64,000 bases of DNA, from assembly GCF_001275675.1 (NCBI RefSeq), contig NZ_LITM01000002.1:774073-838072 (forward strand), written 5' to 3'. This document shows positions 1 to 8,743 of the stretch, piece after piece. The notes beneath the pieces are model-generated. The model had not been told where the DNA came from. It did not search any database and saw only the letters and a list, made by a program, of their open reading frames with translations. The number at the start of each line of letters is the position of its first letter. The first letter of the stretch is position 1. The position numbers and the translations under genes are program-made. Source of the DNA: Lysinibacillus sp. FJAT-14745 (GTDB taxonomy: Bacteria; Bacillota; Bacilli; Bacillales_A; Planococcaceae).

Positions 1-335
1 AGTGCAATGATACACAATAGATATGGTATGACTGCAATTAAACTAGCTACAAACCCTCCGTAAAACTCTACACCAACGCCAAAATAAAAAATGCAAAATA
101 CTAATACGATTTGAAGATAGCCTACTAAAAACGCATAAGCTAGATTGGCGGTATATACTTCCCATTTACTAACACTTGAATCCGTTAAACGATTCCAAAT
201 ACCATTTCTACGCTCCATGACGATATGATTGACACCGTTGGCTACCGTATAAATAACTATAAACAGTGCAAAGCCAAATAGAGTTGAAGTCCGGAATCCC
301 ATTTAAATCCTTTTTCGGAAGATAAAATATTTCAT
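1..335 (-). pseudogene. ABC-2 type transporter permease remnant, runs off the window edge
   Basis: Reading leftwards from an ATG at 302, the frame is open to the window edge. It encodes a membrane helix followed by the cytoplasmic signature of ABC-2 permeases (a stretch like VMERRNGIWNRL) and two more hydrophobic segments. In this family that part normally comes after about 180 residues of N-terminal helix and extracellular domain, which are absent. Directly upstream and in the same frame is a ten-codon ORF (ATG at 335, MKYFIFRKRI) with its own GGGTGGAG ribosome site. It looks like a permease N-terminus and ends in TAA immediately before the ATG at 302. The simplest reading is an internal deletion plus a stop, leaving a remnant. 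A short half-size permease is possible, because the 3' part is outside the window. Confidence 0.5.
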
Positions 336-418
336 AGATAGACTCCACCCTATTCTATTATTTTCAACTTATTATACATCTCTAATTCCTTAAAATGTCT
401 TGATTTACAAATATCAAT

Positions 419-461
419 AAAAAACACTAGACATAATCATCAACATGTCTAGCGTTTTTTG
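419..461. terminator. bidirectional rho-independent terminator
   Basis: The arms CTAGACAT (428-435) and ATGTCTAG (446-453) are flanked by an A-run on the left and a T-run at 456-461, so it can work on both strands. It lies downstream of the leftward secreted-protein gene that ends at 587. Confidence 0.75.
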
Positions 462-586
462 CCATTAGAGCGTGTCAACTCATATTTAGTGAACATCTTA
501 CTCGCTCTATAGTTTCATATACATAACTGTCCATTTTCTGAGGAATTTGGTGACATTTAGGAAACTGTCCGTTATTAAGCTTTCTT

Positions 587-1423
587 TTATTTTCTCTTGT
601 TCTCCAGCCTTTTAGCTAAATCATTAAAGTCTTGGATTACTTCTCGCATTGTTGATTTTTTCACTAACGAAATTCCCTTTTGAATCGATTTAGATGCTTC
701 TTCAAGTTTATTTGCTTTGATTTGGGCATCTGCAAGGCAATACCAAAAATACCAGGCATCCATTTCTGAAATTTTTTCGTTATAAAACTTTTCAATCTTC
801 GGATAGTATTTGGAATATAATTCTTCATCATAAACCAACTTTTCACCATTCCATTTAAGTACATCTATTAAATAACTATCACCAATATACATTTGCCAAA
901 CAGCTATTCCGACTTTTTGCTTTTCATTCACAAAGTCAATTTTATGATAAGGAACATCAGCAATTTTTTTGAATGAGTTATCAACCCATTGAAAAACTTG
1001 AAGTTCACTTCCTATTGCTGCACCAATTGTCACACCGAATAAATATTCTTTTATACCATCGCCAGTAATATCTGCTAAACCGGAAAAATCCAAATCGACT
1101 CCTTGAATTTTTGTTTCCCAAATTTTTCTCCAATCAGTATTGTCTTTTTTTAGCACTATCGATCCAAACTGGGAAGGTTGATCTTTTACTTTAAATTCAT
1201 AAGTAAAGATTATTTCTTTCTGTCCATCGTGGTCAAAGTCATAGAGTTGAATTGGCAGTGTAGAGAAAGGATTTTCAGGACTTATAAGCGATGAGTTCGC
1301 AGGCATGAATCTGCTAACGATTTTCATTAAGTCTTCTTTCTGGTTCTCGTTAGCGTGAACAACTATTGGACTAAAGTTAACTGCCACGAGTAACAATAAT
1401 GTAAGTAGCATTATTTTCTTCAT
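587..1423 (-). CDS. secreted protein with FG-GAP/VCBS-like calcium-binding repeats
   Basis: This 278-residue protein has an N-terminal signal peptide (charged MKK, a leucine-rich core, then a VHAN cleavage region), so it is probably exported. Two acidic loops, DFDHDGQKE and DITGDGIKE, match the Ca-binding loops of FG-GAP/VCBS beta-propeller repeats and fall about 50 residues apart. The C-terminal 70 residues are helical and TPR-like. The start is placed at the second Met because GAGGGG lies eight bases before it, while the upstream ATG almost touches that site. No enzyme motif is visible. Proteins of this build in Bacillales are usually unnamed surface or secreted proteins. It stands alone, with a terminator about 125 bp downstream. 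Confidence 0.7.
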   Translation of the reverse strand: MKKIMLLTLLLLVAVNFSPIVVHANENQKEDLMKIVSRFMPANSSLISPENPFSTLPIQLYDFDHDGQKEIIFTYEFKVKDQPSQFGSIVLKKDNTDWRKIWETKIQGVDLDFSGLADITGDGIKEYLFGVTIGAAIGSELQVFQWVDNSFKKIADVPYHKIDFVNEKQKVGIAVWQMYIGDSYLIDVLKWNGEKLVYDEELYSKYYPKIEKFYNEKISEMDAWYFWYCLADAQIKANKLEEASKSIQKGISLVKKSTMREVIQDFNDLAKRLENKRK

Positions 1424-1633
1424 CCACATGTCCCCTCTTTTTACCAGAGATCAAAGATTGTAATTCCCATGTAGTATGGGCTTATTTAGAAAAGTAATGC
1501 TTCAGCAAACTTGCCCCGATAGCTAACATTTCATAAATTTTGAACAATCATTGAATTACAACAAGGAAGTCGAATACCTGTAGGATGGACTTGCCCTATT
1601 TAAGTTTACTATTCACCGTCTCTCTAAAAAGAA

Positions 1634-1666
1634 AGAGCTGTTTACACTAAAACAGCCCTCTTTTTT
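1634..1666 (+). terminator. hairpin with T-run
   Basis: AGAGCTGTTT (1634-1643) pairs with AAACAG and CCTCT (1650-1661), and a T-run follows to 1666. No gene reading rightwards lies directly upstream, so it may be left over from a lost gene. Apart from this hairpin, the gap 1424-1841 holds only a lone TATAAT (1735-1740). Confidence 0.55.
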
Positions 1667-1841
1667 AGGCAAATTAATTTTCTGCAATAATAGCCGACTT
1701 GATTTTGATTGCCGATTCTTTTTAAGTTTTTTACTATAATGAGGTGACAAGCTTTCCTCATATTTTCATCTAGTCTATCTTTTGACGATTTATCTAATTT
1801 CCTTTAGGCTTAATTTAAAACGTTTTACAAAGGAGTATTAT

Positions 1842-2147
1842 ATGGATATATTTATCGCAAGTAATCGCCAACTACCTATTCGTTATTACGTCAATGAAGC
1901 GATTTGGATTCGTCGCGGTGGCTGTACAAAACATCCTCAAATGACATTACCGTTTTTTGTCGAGGTTGAAATTAAAAACAGTGTAAACTTAAAAATAATA
2001 ATCGAATATATTTATGAATTTCAACGACAATATAAACAGACAGAAATTCAAATACTAATAAAAGACACAAATATTTTAGCTACTATTCAAGAGAAACTAA
2101 CTAACAATACGTTAACCAATCACACAATCACGATTCAGCAGTTGTAA
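1842..2147 (+). CDS. hypothetical protein, about 101 residues
   Basis: I do not recognise this protein. The frame is open further upstream, but the start is set at the ATG of MDIFIAS because AAAGGAG ends seven bases before it. The product is small and soluble in appearance, with a basic patch (WIRRGG) near residue 27 and a C-terminal half rich in Ile and Thr that suggests an alternating alpha/beta fold. There is no signal peptide or membrane helix. Its end overlaps the 3' end of the convergent histidine kinase gene by 20 bp. A TATAAT-like hexamer lies at 1735-1740, about 100 bp upstream, without a clear partner -35 box. Confidence 0.55.
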   Translation: MDIFIASNRQLPIRYYVNEAIWIRRGGCTKHPQMTLPFFVEVEIKNSVNLKIIIEYIYEFQRQYKQTEIQILIKDTNILATIQEKLTNNTLTNHTITIQQL

Positions 2148-3651
2148 CCGGTAACACAATAATAAACTGCAACATACTATCTGCATATTTTGCGTTTATT
2201 TTGCCTCCGTGCAGTTCAATAATATTCTTAGCAATTGCAAGTCCAAGCCCTGAACCTTCTGCAACGCTTGTTCTAGATTGGTCCTTTTTATAAAATCGCT
2301 CAAATAAGTTCATGAGTTCTTCGGATGTAAATTCATCACTTTCATTTGCAACACTGATATGAATATTGCCTTCCTTTCTTTCAAGGGAAACAAAAATCTT
2401 ACCATTACCGGTACTATATTTAACGGCATTTATTAGTAAATTATCAAAAACCCTGACAATTTTTTCAGAATCGACCGTGGCAAAGATGCGTTCCTCTGAG
2501 AAACTTTTTATAAATGAACGATGATTTTCCTCTGCCTGCGGGATTAACTCCTCAATTAATTGATCGAGAAGCTCATTGATACATACCTTTTGTTGCTCAA
2601 GGACAATGCTTTCATTCGTTAGTTTCGTATATTCAAATAAATCATCAATCAGTTTTTTTAATTGTTCGGATTTTGAAAAAGCAATCTTTAGATACTCATC
2701 ATACTGCTCCTTTGTTTCATACCTCTCATCTCTTAATAATCGTAAATAGCCCATAATCGAGGTAAGCGGTGTCCGTAAGTCGTGTGATACATTGGTGATT
2801 AATTCACTTTTTTGTTTTTCAATTTTTCGTTCCATTTCAATACTTGTCATAATTGCTTCGGCCATATGATTTACATTGTCTGTTAATACAGCAATCTCAT
2901 CCTGCCCTTTTTTCTTAATGCGATAGGCTAAATTTCCTTTAGCGATTTCCATAACCCCCTCCGCCAACACCTCAATTTGATTCATTTTTCGTTTCGTTAT
3001 ATAGAAGAATGAAAAGGTAAATATAATAATTGCACTAAATAATGGGATAAGGCCATCATTCGAACTTGCGATAACCATCCCCTCAGGAATACCACTGACA
3101 AACAAATATAAGTTTTTATCTTCTATAATTAAAGGATAAAATGAAATGAATTCTTGCCTAATTTGCTCGATTGCTGGTATCTCATAATTATAGAGTGGAT
3201 GGTTAATCGCGAAATCCATTACATTCCGAATCTTATAATGCAAATTGATTTGTTCCTCTTCCACTTGCTTTGTTTTGTATAAAACCTTTCCATTCTCATC
3301 GGTAACGATTACTTTTAATGCACTTTGTTTCATTTCAAATTTTAAATTTTCTGATTCAATCATTTGCTGTATTGCTTCTAAACTATTTTCATTGCTGGCT
3401 AGATCCGCGGCACGCTGCGCTTGATAATTTATTTCCTGCATCCCATGACTATAATCAATCTTAACTGTTGGGTTGATATTCAAAGCAAACGAAAGTGCGG
3501 CTTTTGCTCCAAGTAAACCTAAAAATGCACAAAGAATAAAAGTCGTCAATAGTTGAATTCTAATGCTTCGCCGAACTTTTGTTATAGCAGTTACAATGAA
3601 CATTTTTAGTTTGTTTAATAAGAAAAGTAATGGCTTAATGATCTTTCTCAA
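2128..3651 (-). CDS. HAMP-domain sensor histidine kinase
   Basis: A 507-residue membrane sensor kinase. It has a basic N-terminus, a transmembrane helix near 33-55, an extracytoplasmic sensing region to about 195 and a second helix near 197-217. A HAMP linker follows, then a HisKA domain with phospho-accepting His in NVSHDLRTPL (about 291) and a HATPase domain with the N box DNLLINAVKYS and G box GSGLGLAIAKN. The start codon is TTG and lies inside the last codons of the preceding response regulator gene (17-bp overlap), which implies translational coupling. The ligand is not apparent. Because the same strand upstream carries a DedA gene and a methyltransferase gene, an envelope-stress role is plausible but inferred. 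Confidence 0.93.
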   Translation of the reverse strand: MRKIIKPLLFLLNKLKMFIVTAITKVRRSIRIQLLTTFILCAFLGLLGAKAALSFALNINPTVKIDYSHGMQEINYQAQRAADLASNENSLEAIQQMIESENLKFEMKQSALKVIVTDENGKVLYKTKQVEEEQINLHYKIRNVMDFAINHPLYNYEIPAIEQIRQEFISFYPLIIEDKNLYLFVSGIPEGMVIASSNDGLIPLFSAIIIFTFSFFYITKRKMNQIEVLAEGVMEIAKGNLAYRIKKKGQDEIAVLTDNVNHMAEAIMTSIEMERKIEKQKSELITNVSHDLRTPLTSIMGYLRLLRDERYETKEQYDEYLKIAFSKSEQLKKLIDDLFEYTKLTNESIVLEQQKVCINELLDQLIEELIPQAEENHRSFIKSFSEERIFATVDSEKIVRVFDNLLINAVKYSTGNGKIFVSLERKEGNIHISVANESDEFTSEELMNLFERFYKKDQSRTSVAEGSGLGLAIAKNIIELHGGKINAKYADSMLQFIIVLPVTTAES

Positions 3652-4336
3652 TTTTATAACCTACTCCCCATACGGTTTTAATATATTGAGGATTTCTTGG
3701 ATTTGTCTCAATTCTTTCTCGAATTTTACGAATATGTACCATAACCGTATTTTCAGACTGTATAGCCTCTTCCTTCCAAACCTTTTCATAAATTTGCTCA
3801 GCACTCATCACAATGCCTTTATTTCTTGCAAGTAATTCAAGAATTGAAAACTCCCTTGGCGTAAGCTTCACTTTTACATTGTTGACGATTACTTCATGTG
3901 TGTCAGTATTAATTCGCAGATCACCAATCTCTATCTCATTTTCGTTCATCCTTTCCAGTTGATTCATTTTGATATATCTACGAAGCTGAGATTTTATGCG
4001 CGCAATTAGCTCTAAAGGGTTAAAGGGCTTTGTTACATAGTCATCTGCCCCCAAAGTTAATCCAGTAATTTTATCCATATCCTGTGTTTTTGCAGACAGC
4101 ATAATAATTGGCATCTCGGCAATTTCCCTCACCTTCATACACATCTCAATGCCATCCACATTCGGCATCATAATATCTAAGACAATTAAATGTACTTTAT
4201 GTTTCTTTAAAAGATTTAAGCCCTCCTCTCCATCACTTGCTTCTAGAATATCGTAGCCTTCATTTTTTAAATAAATGGCAATAAGATTTCTAATCTCTTT
4301 TTCATCATCAACGATCAGTATTGTTTCTTTCGTCAT
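3635..4336 (-). CDS. OmpR-family response regulator
   Basis: A 233-residue two-component regulator. The N-terminal receiver domain has the acidic pair DDE near residue 10, the phospho-acceptor Asp in VLDIMMP (about 54) and the switch Lys in YVTKPF. A C-terminal winged helix with the transactivation-loop pattern TPREFSILELL and a recognition helix followed by GVGYKIE binds DNA. It overlaps the cognate kinase gene downstream. It starts 107 bp after the DedA gene, so it may share the upstream transcript or have its own promoter. It resembles PhoP/VanR-type regulators of Bacillales, but the target genes cannot be read from the sequence. Confidence 0.93.
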   Translation of the reverse strand: MTKETILIVDDEKEIRNLIAIYLKNEGYDILEASDGEEGLNLLKKHKVHLIVLDIMMPNVDGIEMCMKVREIAEMPIIMLSAKTQDMDKITGLTLGADDYVTKPFNPLELIARIKSQLRRYIKMNQLERMNENEIEIGDLRINTDTHEVIVNNVKVKLTPREFSILELLARNKGIVMSAEQIYEKVWKEEAIQSENTVMVHIRKIRERIETNPRNPQYIKTVWGVGYKIEKDH

Positions 4337-4443
4337 ATAATCCCACCAATTTTAAATTAAATAAAATCCCATATTTACAATAATTATCATTCCTAATTTT
4401 AACTATTTTTTTATTTTTCGTATATAAAAATAATAAAAACACT

Positions 4444-5037
4444 CTACATTACCGACTTTAATTTTCGTTTATAAAAATAATAAAAACATCCTACAATACC
4501 GACGAAAGCACCAAGATATATACCGTACTTTGTTGCTAGTATGGAAATGTTTTCAATGTGTTTCCCAAAAAACAAACCAAGTGTAAAGTAAATCAATGTC
4601 CAAACAAAACCTGCTGTGTAGTAATACAAAGCGTATTTTTTAAACGACATGTTATTCATCCCTACTAAGTATGGAAGTATATGTCTCACAATTGGTATGA
4701 AATAGCTTATTACTAAAGCAAAATGACCATATCTATCTATTAGTTCTTTTGACTTTAATAAATATTTAGCCTTGTTCTTTTTCACCAATTTATCAAGTAT
4801 TTTATGGCCAAATACTTTACCAAGGATAAATCCTAAGGAAAGTCCTGAAACTGCACCGAGATAAGTTATTACAAAAGCTTTTAACACACTCATTTTTTCT
4901 AACGAAGACATAAAGCCGCCGCTCATAACGATCATCTCATCAGGAAGGGGCATACCCACGATTCCTAACCATAAGCTGAAAAATAAAGCAAAATAACCAT
5001 ATTGCTCGATATATGATACAAGATCCTGTAATCCCAT
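4444..5037 (-). CDS. DedA family membrane protein (VTT domain)
   Basis: A 197-residue integral membrane protein with four or five hydrophobic segments. It carries the DedA/VTT signature around residues 105-135: a Tyr-rich helix, then PIVRHILPYLVGM, matching the family pattern R-x3-P-x3-G, and an early GxPxPDE loop (GMPLPDE, about residue 30). Known family members act in lipid carrier or phospholipid flipping and membrane homeostasis. The start codon overlaps the stop of the upstream methyltransferase gene (TAATG), so the two are translated together. The pairing with a lipid-type methyltransferase and a two-component system suggests a membrane-lipid response, which is inference. Confidence 0.9.
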   Translation of the reverse strand: MGLQDLVSYIEQYGYFALFFSLWLGIVGMPLPDEMIVMSGGFMSSLEKMSVLKAFVITYLGAVSGLSLGFILGKVFGHKILDKLVKKNKAKYLLKSKELIDRYGHFALVISYFIPIVRHILPYLVGMNNMSFKKYALYYYTAGFVWTLIYFTLGLFFGKHIENISILATKYGIYLGAFVGIVGCFYYFYKRKLKSVM

Positions 5038-5609
5038 TAACTAGTCCTCACATTTCCAAGTTTGCAGCTTAGCACATAGGCAGGTGGAATATTAATCCAT
5101 ACTTTTTCATGTGAAATATCTTCAAAATAGTTTTGAATAAAGGATTTTTTAACAAGTGAATATTGGAATGTAATAAATTTCCCTTCCTCTAAGCAATCCT
5201 TAACATTCCGTAAAATACGTGAGGAAACGGCAGGATCCAAAGATGTAAAAGGTAACCCAGATACGATATAGTCAATTTTTTCGATATTTAATGCTGACAA
5301 ATACATGCATAAATCCTCAGCAGATCCATGTATAACGAATACACTCGGCTCATGTTTAAATTGGTCACGAAGCTTTTCACAAAAAATTTCATTATTTTCG
5401 ATAAGAATTAACTTTGTTGACTGCTTTTTTCTTTTCATTATTTCTTTCGTAAATGAGCCTGTACCTGGACCTAGTTCAACAATACATTGGGCATCTTCAA
5501 AGTAAATTGCTTCGACCATTTTTTTTGCTAATTTTTTTGAACTAGGCGAAATCGCACCTATCGTTTTTGGATGTTTTATAAATTCAGTAAGGAACGTTAT
5601 AAATTGCAT
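5037..5609 (-). CDS. SAM-dependent methyltransferase, phospholipid N-methyltransferase/rRNA adenine methyltransferase-like
   Basis: A 190-residue class I methyltransferase. The SAM-binding motif I, VELGPGTGSF, is near residue 43, an acidic motif II (LIENN) is near 72, and the catalytic-type loop IVSGLPF is near 118. Loops of this S/N-G/L-P-F type occur in KsgA/Erm enzymes and in PmtA-like phospholipid N-methyltransferases. The short length without the KsgA C-terminal domain, and the neighbouring DedA gene, favour the phospholipid type. It is the first gene of the apparent four-gene leftward operon, and an AT-rich 200-bp gap lies before it. The substrate is not proven by sequence. Confidence 0.8.
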   Translation of the reverse strand: MQFITFLTEFIKHPKTIGAISPSSKKLAKKMVEAIYFEDAQCIVELGPGTGSFTKEIMKRKKQSTKLILIENNEIFCEKLRDQFKHEPSVFVIHGSAEDLCMYLSALNIEKIDYIVSGLPFTSLDPAVSSRILRNVKDCLEEGKFITFQYSLVKKSFIQNYFEDISHEKVWINIPPAYVLSCKLGNVRTS

Positions 5610-5814
5610 AATTTTTTCTCCGATCGCATGTAATATTTGATTATTTTAAATATAACGACCATTCCTTAAAGAATTACGAGGGAATTTCTTAAATTTTTCT
5701 TAAGAGTTTTAAAAGGTCATTGATATTTCCTTCAGAAATTAGGCATACAATCGCTTCTAGTAGAATAGAAACCTATATAGAGAACATTTGAAAAATAAAG
5801 TGGGGTGTGAAAGG

Positions 5815-6717
5815 ATGCTTAAACTAAATGATGCAAAAGAAATGGTACTCAGAATTGTGCAACATGACCCATTGTTTGTCGTTATACAAAATACGCCGCC
5901 TCTAGAAGAAATACTTTATAATGACGACTATTTAGCGCAAATTGAAGAATCAAATTATTATTCTACTTCAGATGTCGCTAGCTGGTTTGAAATAACTGAT
6001 GCGAAGCTTCGTTATTACATTAAACCATTTGAACAGTATATTTTTGATAATGCTACGATTAGCCCAAACACCAATATTCGTTTGAACCTTTCTGCCATTT
6101 TAAGACTTCGTATGATATTACTGTTAAAGGATAAACACCGCGTCAAAGGTTTAAAACTTATATTAGGTATTGATGACAACGGTCAGCTCATCAAACATCA
6201 AATAACTGCAACAACTTTAGATACTGATGATTTAACTAACAAAGTCGATGTTCTTGGAAACGTGCTACAGCAAATGATACAAACAGGACTCTTCAATATC
6301 TTTCCAAATGAAGATCATGGAGCATTGCAAGTAACCTTTAATCAAGATTTTCTTGCACAAAAGTTTCAATTGCTATCCTCCGAATCTACCCTTCAAGTTG
6401 AAAAAGTTCAAAAGGAAACAGCTAAACTTAAACAAGAAAACGACAATCTACAAAGGCAAATTTCAGAGCTGCAAGAGGATAGTGTTAAGGACATTGTCCA
6501 AAAAATCCGTGAACGTCATATTGAAAATGAAATAGTGTCGACATTACGGACAGAAGCATTACAGCAATTTTCTACGGAAAATAAGGCAGGGTTATTTACG
6601 AAAATTTTTCGTTCCTCTCAAATTGAGATGGAAAAGGAGCAATTTGTATTGAGCTATATTTCGAAGCACCTAGAAGAACGTTTAGAAATAGCACTGAATG
6701 ATTATTATGGAGAATAA
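5815..6717 (+). CDS. MerR-like helix-turn-helix protein with long coiled coil
   Basis: A 300-residue cytoplasmic protein. Residues about 45-70 form a MerR-type helix-turn-helix (YYSTSDVASWF, then AKLRYYI). A helical middle follows, then a coiled coil near 195-245 rich in Lys, Glu and Gln, and a short C-terminal helix. The ATG at 5815 is preferred because GGGGTG lies seven bases before it. An upstream in-frame TTG at 5788 has no ribosome site. The MerR head with a dimerising coiled coil suggests a DNA-binding protein, but no metal or drug pocket is visible, and similar heads occur in chromosome and plasmid organisers. It is monocistronic. Confidence 0.65.
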   Translation: MLKLNDAKEMVLRIVQHDPLFVVIQNTPPLEEILYNDDYLAQIEESNYYSTSDVASWFEITDAKLRYYIKPFEQYIFDNATISPNTNIRLNLSAILRLRMILLLKDKHRVKGLKLILGIDDNGQLIKHQITATTLDTDDLTNKVDVLGNVLQQMIQTGLFNIFPNEDHGALQVTFNQDFLAQKFQLLSSESTLQVEKVQKETAKLKQENDNLQRQISELQEDSVKDIVQKIRERHIENEIVSTLRTEALQQFSTENKAGLFTKIFRSSQIEMEKEQFVLSYISKHLEERLEIALNDYYGE

Positions 6718-6855
6718 ATATCTTTCCTTTAGAAACCATCTAATTTTTTTCAATTCTCCATTCTTTAAACACTTAAAAGCATTTCATCTTGAGTACTAGT
6801 CAAAAGTTATTCGCTGAGAAGATATTGAGCCTCCTCAGAGTAAAATGATGTGATC

Positions 6856-6896
6856 ACGAAGGAGTCGTCAAAAGAAGTGACGATTTTAGCCTTCGT
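6856..6896. repeat. hairpin cassette, divergent copy
   Basis: An outer stem ACGAAGG (6856-6862) pairs with CCTTCGT (6890-6896). An inner stem CGTCA pairs with TGACG and is followed by ATTTTA. The layout equals the cassettes at 16149-16188, 21587-21627 and 38902-38940, though the inner stem bases differ and still pair. It sits in the 480-bp gap between two rightward genes. The remainder of 6718-7135 shows no gene. Confidence 0.55.
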
Positions 6897-7135
6897 ACTT
6901 TTCTATCATCCCTGCGGAGTCTCACATTTCCCGCTTTTAACCTTATTTTTAAACGGTTAACTTCAGCTACAGGATTTGATGCTTCCTCCTGCATTTCTCC
7001 TTATTTTTGAAAAATAACACGATTTGTTCCTTCCCCTCCTCACCTATCTGTTACACATAAATTGTGACAAAGCACAATACCTTAAAATCCACATGATAAT
7101 TTTTAATTCATTTGTAAAAATACCCATTTTATCAA

Positions 7136-7164
7136 TTGACCAACCTGGTCAAATTATATATAAT
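7136..7164 (+). promoter_or_regulatory. sigma-A promoter with overlapping TetR-type operator
   Basis: A -35 box TTGACC (7136-7141) and a perfect -10 box TATAAT (7159-7164) are 17 bp apart. The palindrome TTGACCAACCTGGTCAA (7136-7152) covers the -35 box and most of the spacer. This is the classical position for autorepression by the TetR protein encoded next. Confidence 0.85.
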
Positions 7165-7196
7165 CATGGTAAAAATACACTGAAGGGAGAAAAAAC

Positions 7197-7844
7197 TTGT
7201 ATCAAACATTTCTTAATTTAGAGGTTGAAAAACAACATAAAATTATCAACTCTGCACTTAAAGAATTTTCCATCAATAATTACGATACCGCTTCTACAAA
7301 TAAGATCATTAAGGATGCCAAAATTTCAAAAGGAATTTTATATCACTATTTTGGTAGTAAAAAAAATTTATATCTTTACTTATATGAATACGTTACAACG
7401 ATTTTCATTGATGCAATCAATAGTCGCTTAGATTTAGAAGAACCTGACATATTTAAACGCTATGAACAAATCATGACAATAAAATTGGAATTAATTAAGC
7501 AGTACCATACTTTTTTTGATTTCCTTAAAAAGACGTATATTGAAACAAGTTTAGAAGTAAGAAGTGAGCTCGATCAATATAATTTAACTTTACAAAATAG
7601 TTCCTATGACAGTGTGTTTGCAGGAATTGATTACGATTTGTTTCATAAAAATATAGATAGTAAAAAAGCAATAGATACCATTCGGTGGGTTACGGATGGA
7701 ATAAGTGATCGATATGAAGAACGATTGAAGAGTAATGTAGATAACAGCGAAGCCTTTAACCAACTCTTAGAACAATGCATGGAGGAAGCAAACGATTATT
7801 TTCAATTTTTAAAGCAATTAGTATACAAAAACACAAAGAGGTGA
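7197..7844 (+). CDS. TetR/AcrR family transcriptional regulator
   Basis: A 215-residue repressor. The N-terminal helix-turn-helix spans about residues 12-55, with the recognition helix in AKISKGILYHYFGSKKNLY, typical of TetR proteins. The rest is the helical ligand-binding and dimerisation domain. The start is TTG at 7197, preceded by GAAGGGAG at seven bases. Its own promoter carries a 17-bp palindrome over the -35 box, so it probably represses itself and the ABC transporter genes that follow, six bases after its stop codon. The inducer is probably a substrate of that exporter. Confidence 0.92.
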   Translation: MYQTFLNLEVEKQHKIINSALKEFSINNYDTASTNKIIKDAKISKGILYHYFGSKKNLYLYLYEYVTTIFIDAINSRLDLEEPDIFKRYEQIMTIKLELIKQYHTFFDFLKKTYIETSLEVRSELDQYNLTLQNSSYDSVFAGIDYDLFHKNIDSKKAIDTIRWVTDGISDRYEERLKSNVDNSEAFNQLLEQCMEEANDYFQFLKQLVYKNTKR

Positions 7845-7849
7845 ATTGT

Positions 7850-8743
7850 ATGGCAATAATCGAGGTCAATAATTTAACTAAAAAGTTTGGGGATTTTTAT
7901 AGTGTACAGAAAGTAGACTTACAAATCGAAAAAGGTGAAGTGTTCGGTTTTTTAGGTCCAAATGGTGCTGGGAAATCTACAACAATACGGCATTTAATGG
8001 GCTTCTTACAGCCCACAGAAGGACAGTGTTTCATAAAAGGGTTGGATTGTCGCCAATCTACGGCTGAAATCCAAAAATTCGTAGGCTATTTACCTGGTGA
8101 AATTGCGTTTATTGATAAAATGACTGGACAACAATTTATCAAATTTATTGCCCAAATGCGAGGGTTACATGATTTAACAAGAGCTAATGAACTTATGGAA
8201 TACTTTGAATTAAATGCCACTGGGCTTATTAAGAAAATGTCAAAGGGTATGAAGCAAAAAACTGGTCTAATTTGCGCATTTATGCATAACCCTGAGATAG
8301 TCATTCTAGATGAACCGACAAGTGGATTGGACCCCCTTATCCAAACAAAGTTTATCGATTTTATTTTAGCTGAAAAAGAAAAAGGGACGACCATATTCAT
8401 GTCCTCTCATATGATTGAAGAAATTGAAAAAACTTGTGACCGTGTAGCGATACTTAATGCTGGTAAAATTGTTGCAACGGAAACAATTGCTGACTTAAAA
8501 AAGCGAAAATCTAAAAAGTTTTTAATTGAATTTCAAAGCGAACAAGAGCTCTCTCGCTTCTTAGGAGAACCACTTAAAATTGAACAGACTGGGCCAACAC
8601 AAGCCATTATAAAAGTTCAGGGTAATGTCCAAACATTACTTCACATATTAGCAGACTATAAAATTAATGACCTCGATATCATTTCACAATCACTTGAAGA
8701 TATATTCATGCATTACTACGAAAGAGGAGGTCAAGAATCATGA
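7850..8743 (+). CDS. ABC transporter ATP-binding protein (drug/lipid export type)
   Basis: A 297-residue ATPase. Walker A is GPNGAGKST near residue 38, the signature loop is SKGMKQK near 135, Walker B is IVILDEPTSGLD and the H-loop lies in SSHMIEE. The C-terminal extension of about 80 residues is common in ABC-2 exporters of the CcmA/BcrA kind. The ATG at 7850 is used because AAAGAGGTG precedes it; the frame extends upstream without a better start. Its stop overlaps the ATG of the permease gene. It is co-transcribed with the TetR gene and the permease. Confidence 0.93.
   Translation: MAIIEVNNLTKKFGDFYSVQKVDLQIEKGEVFGFLGPNGAGKSTTIRHLMGFLQPTEGQCFIKGLDCRQSTAEIQKFVGYLPGEIAFIDKMTGQQFIKFIAQMRGLHDLTRANELMEYFELNATGLIKKMSKGMKQKTGLICAFMHNPEIVILDEPTSGLDPLIQTKFIDFILAEKEKGTTIFMSSHMIEEIEKTCDRVAILNAGKIVATETIADLKKRKSKKFLIEFQSEQELSRFLGEPLKIEQTGPTQAIIKVQGNVQTLLHILADYKINDLDIISQSLEDIFMHYYERGGQES

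Noticed and set aside
664..864. 66-codon minus-strand frame inside the secreted protein gene
   Set aside because: Shadow frame of the gene at 587-1423 without its own ribosome site.
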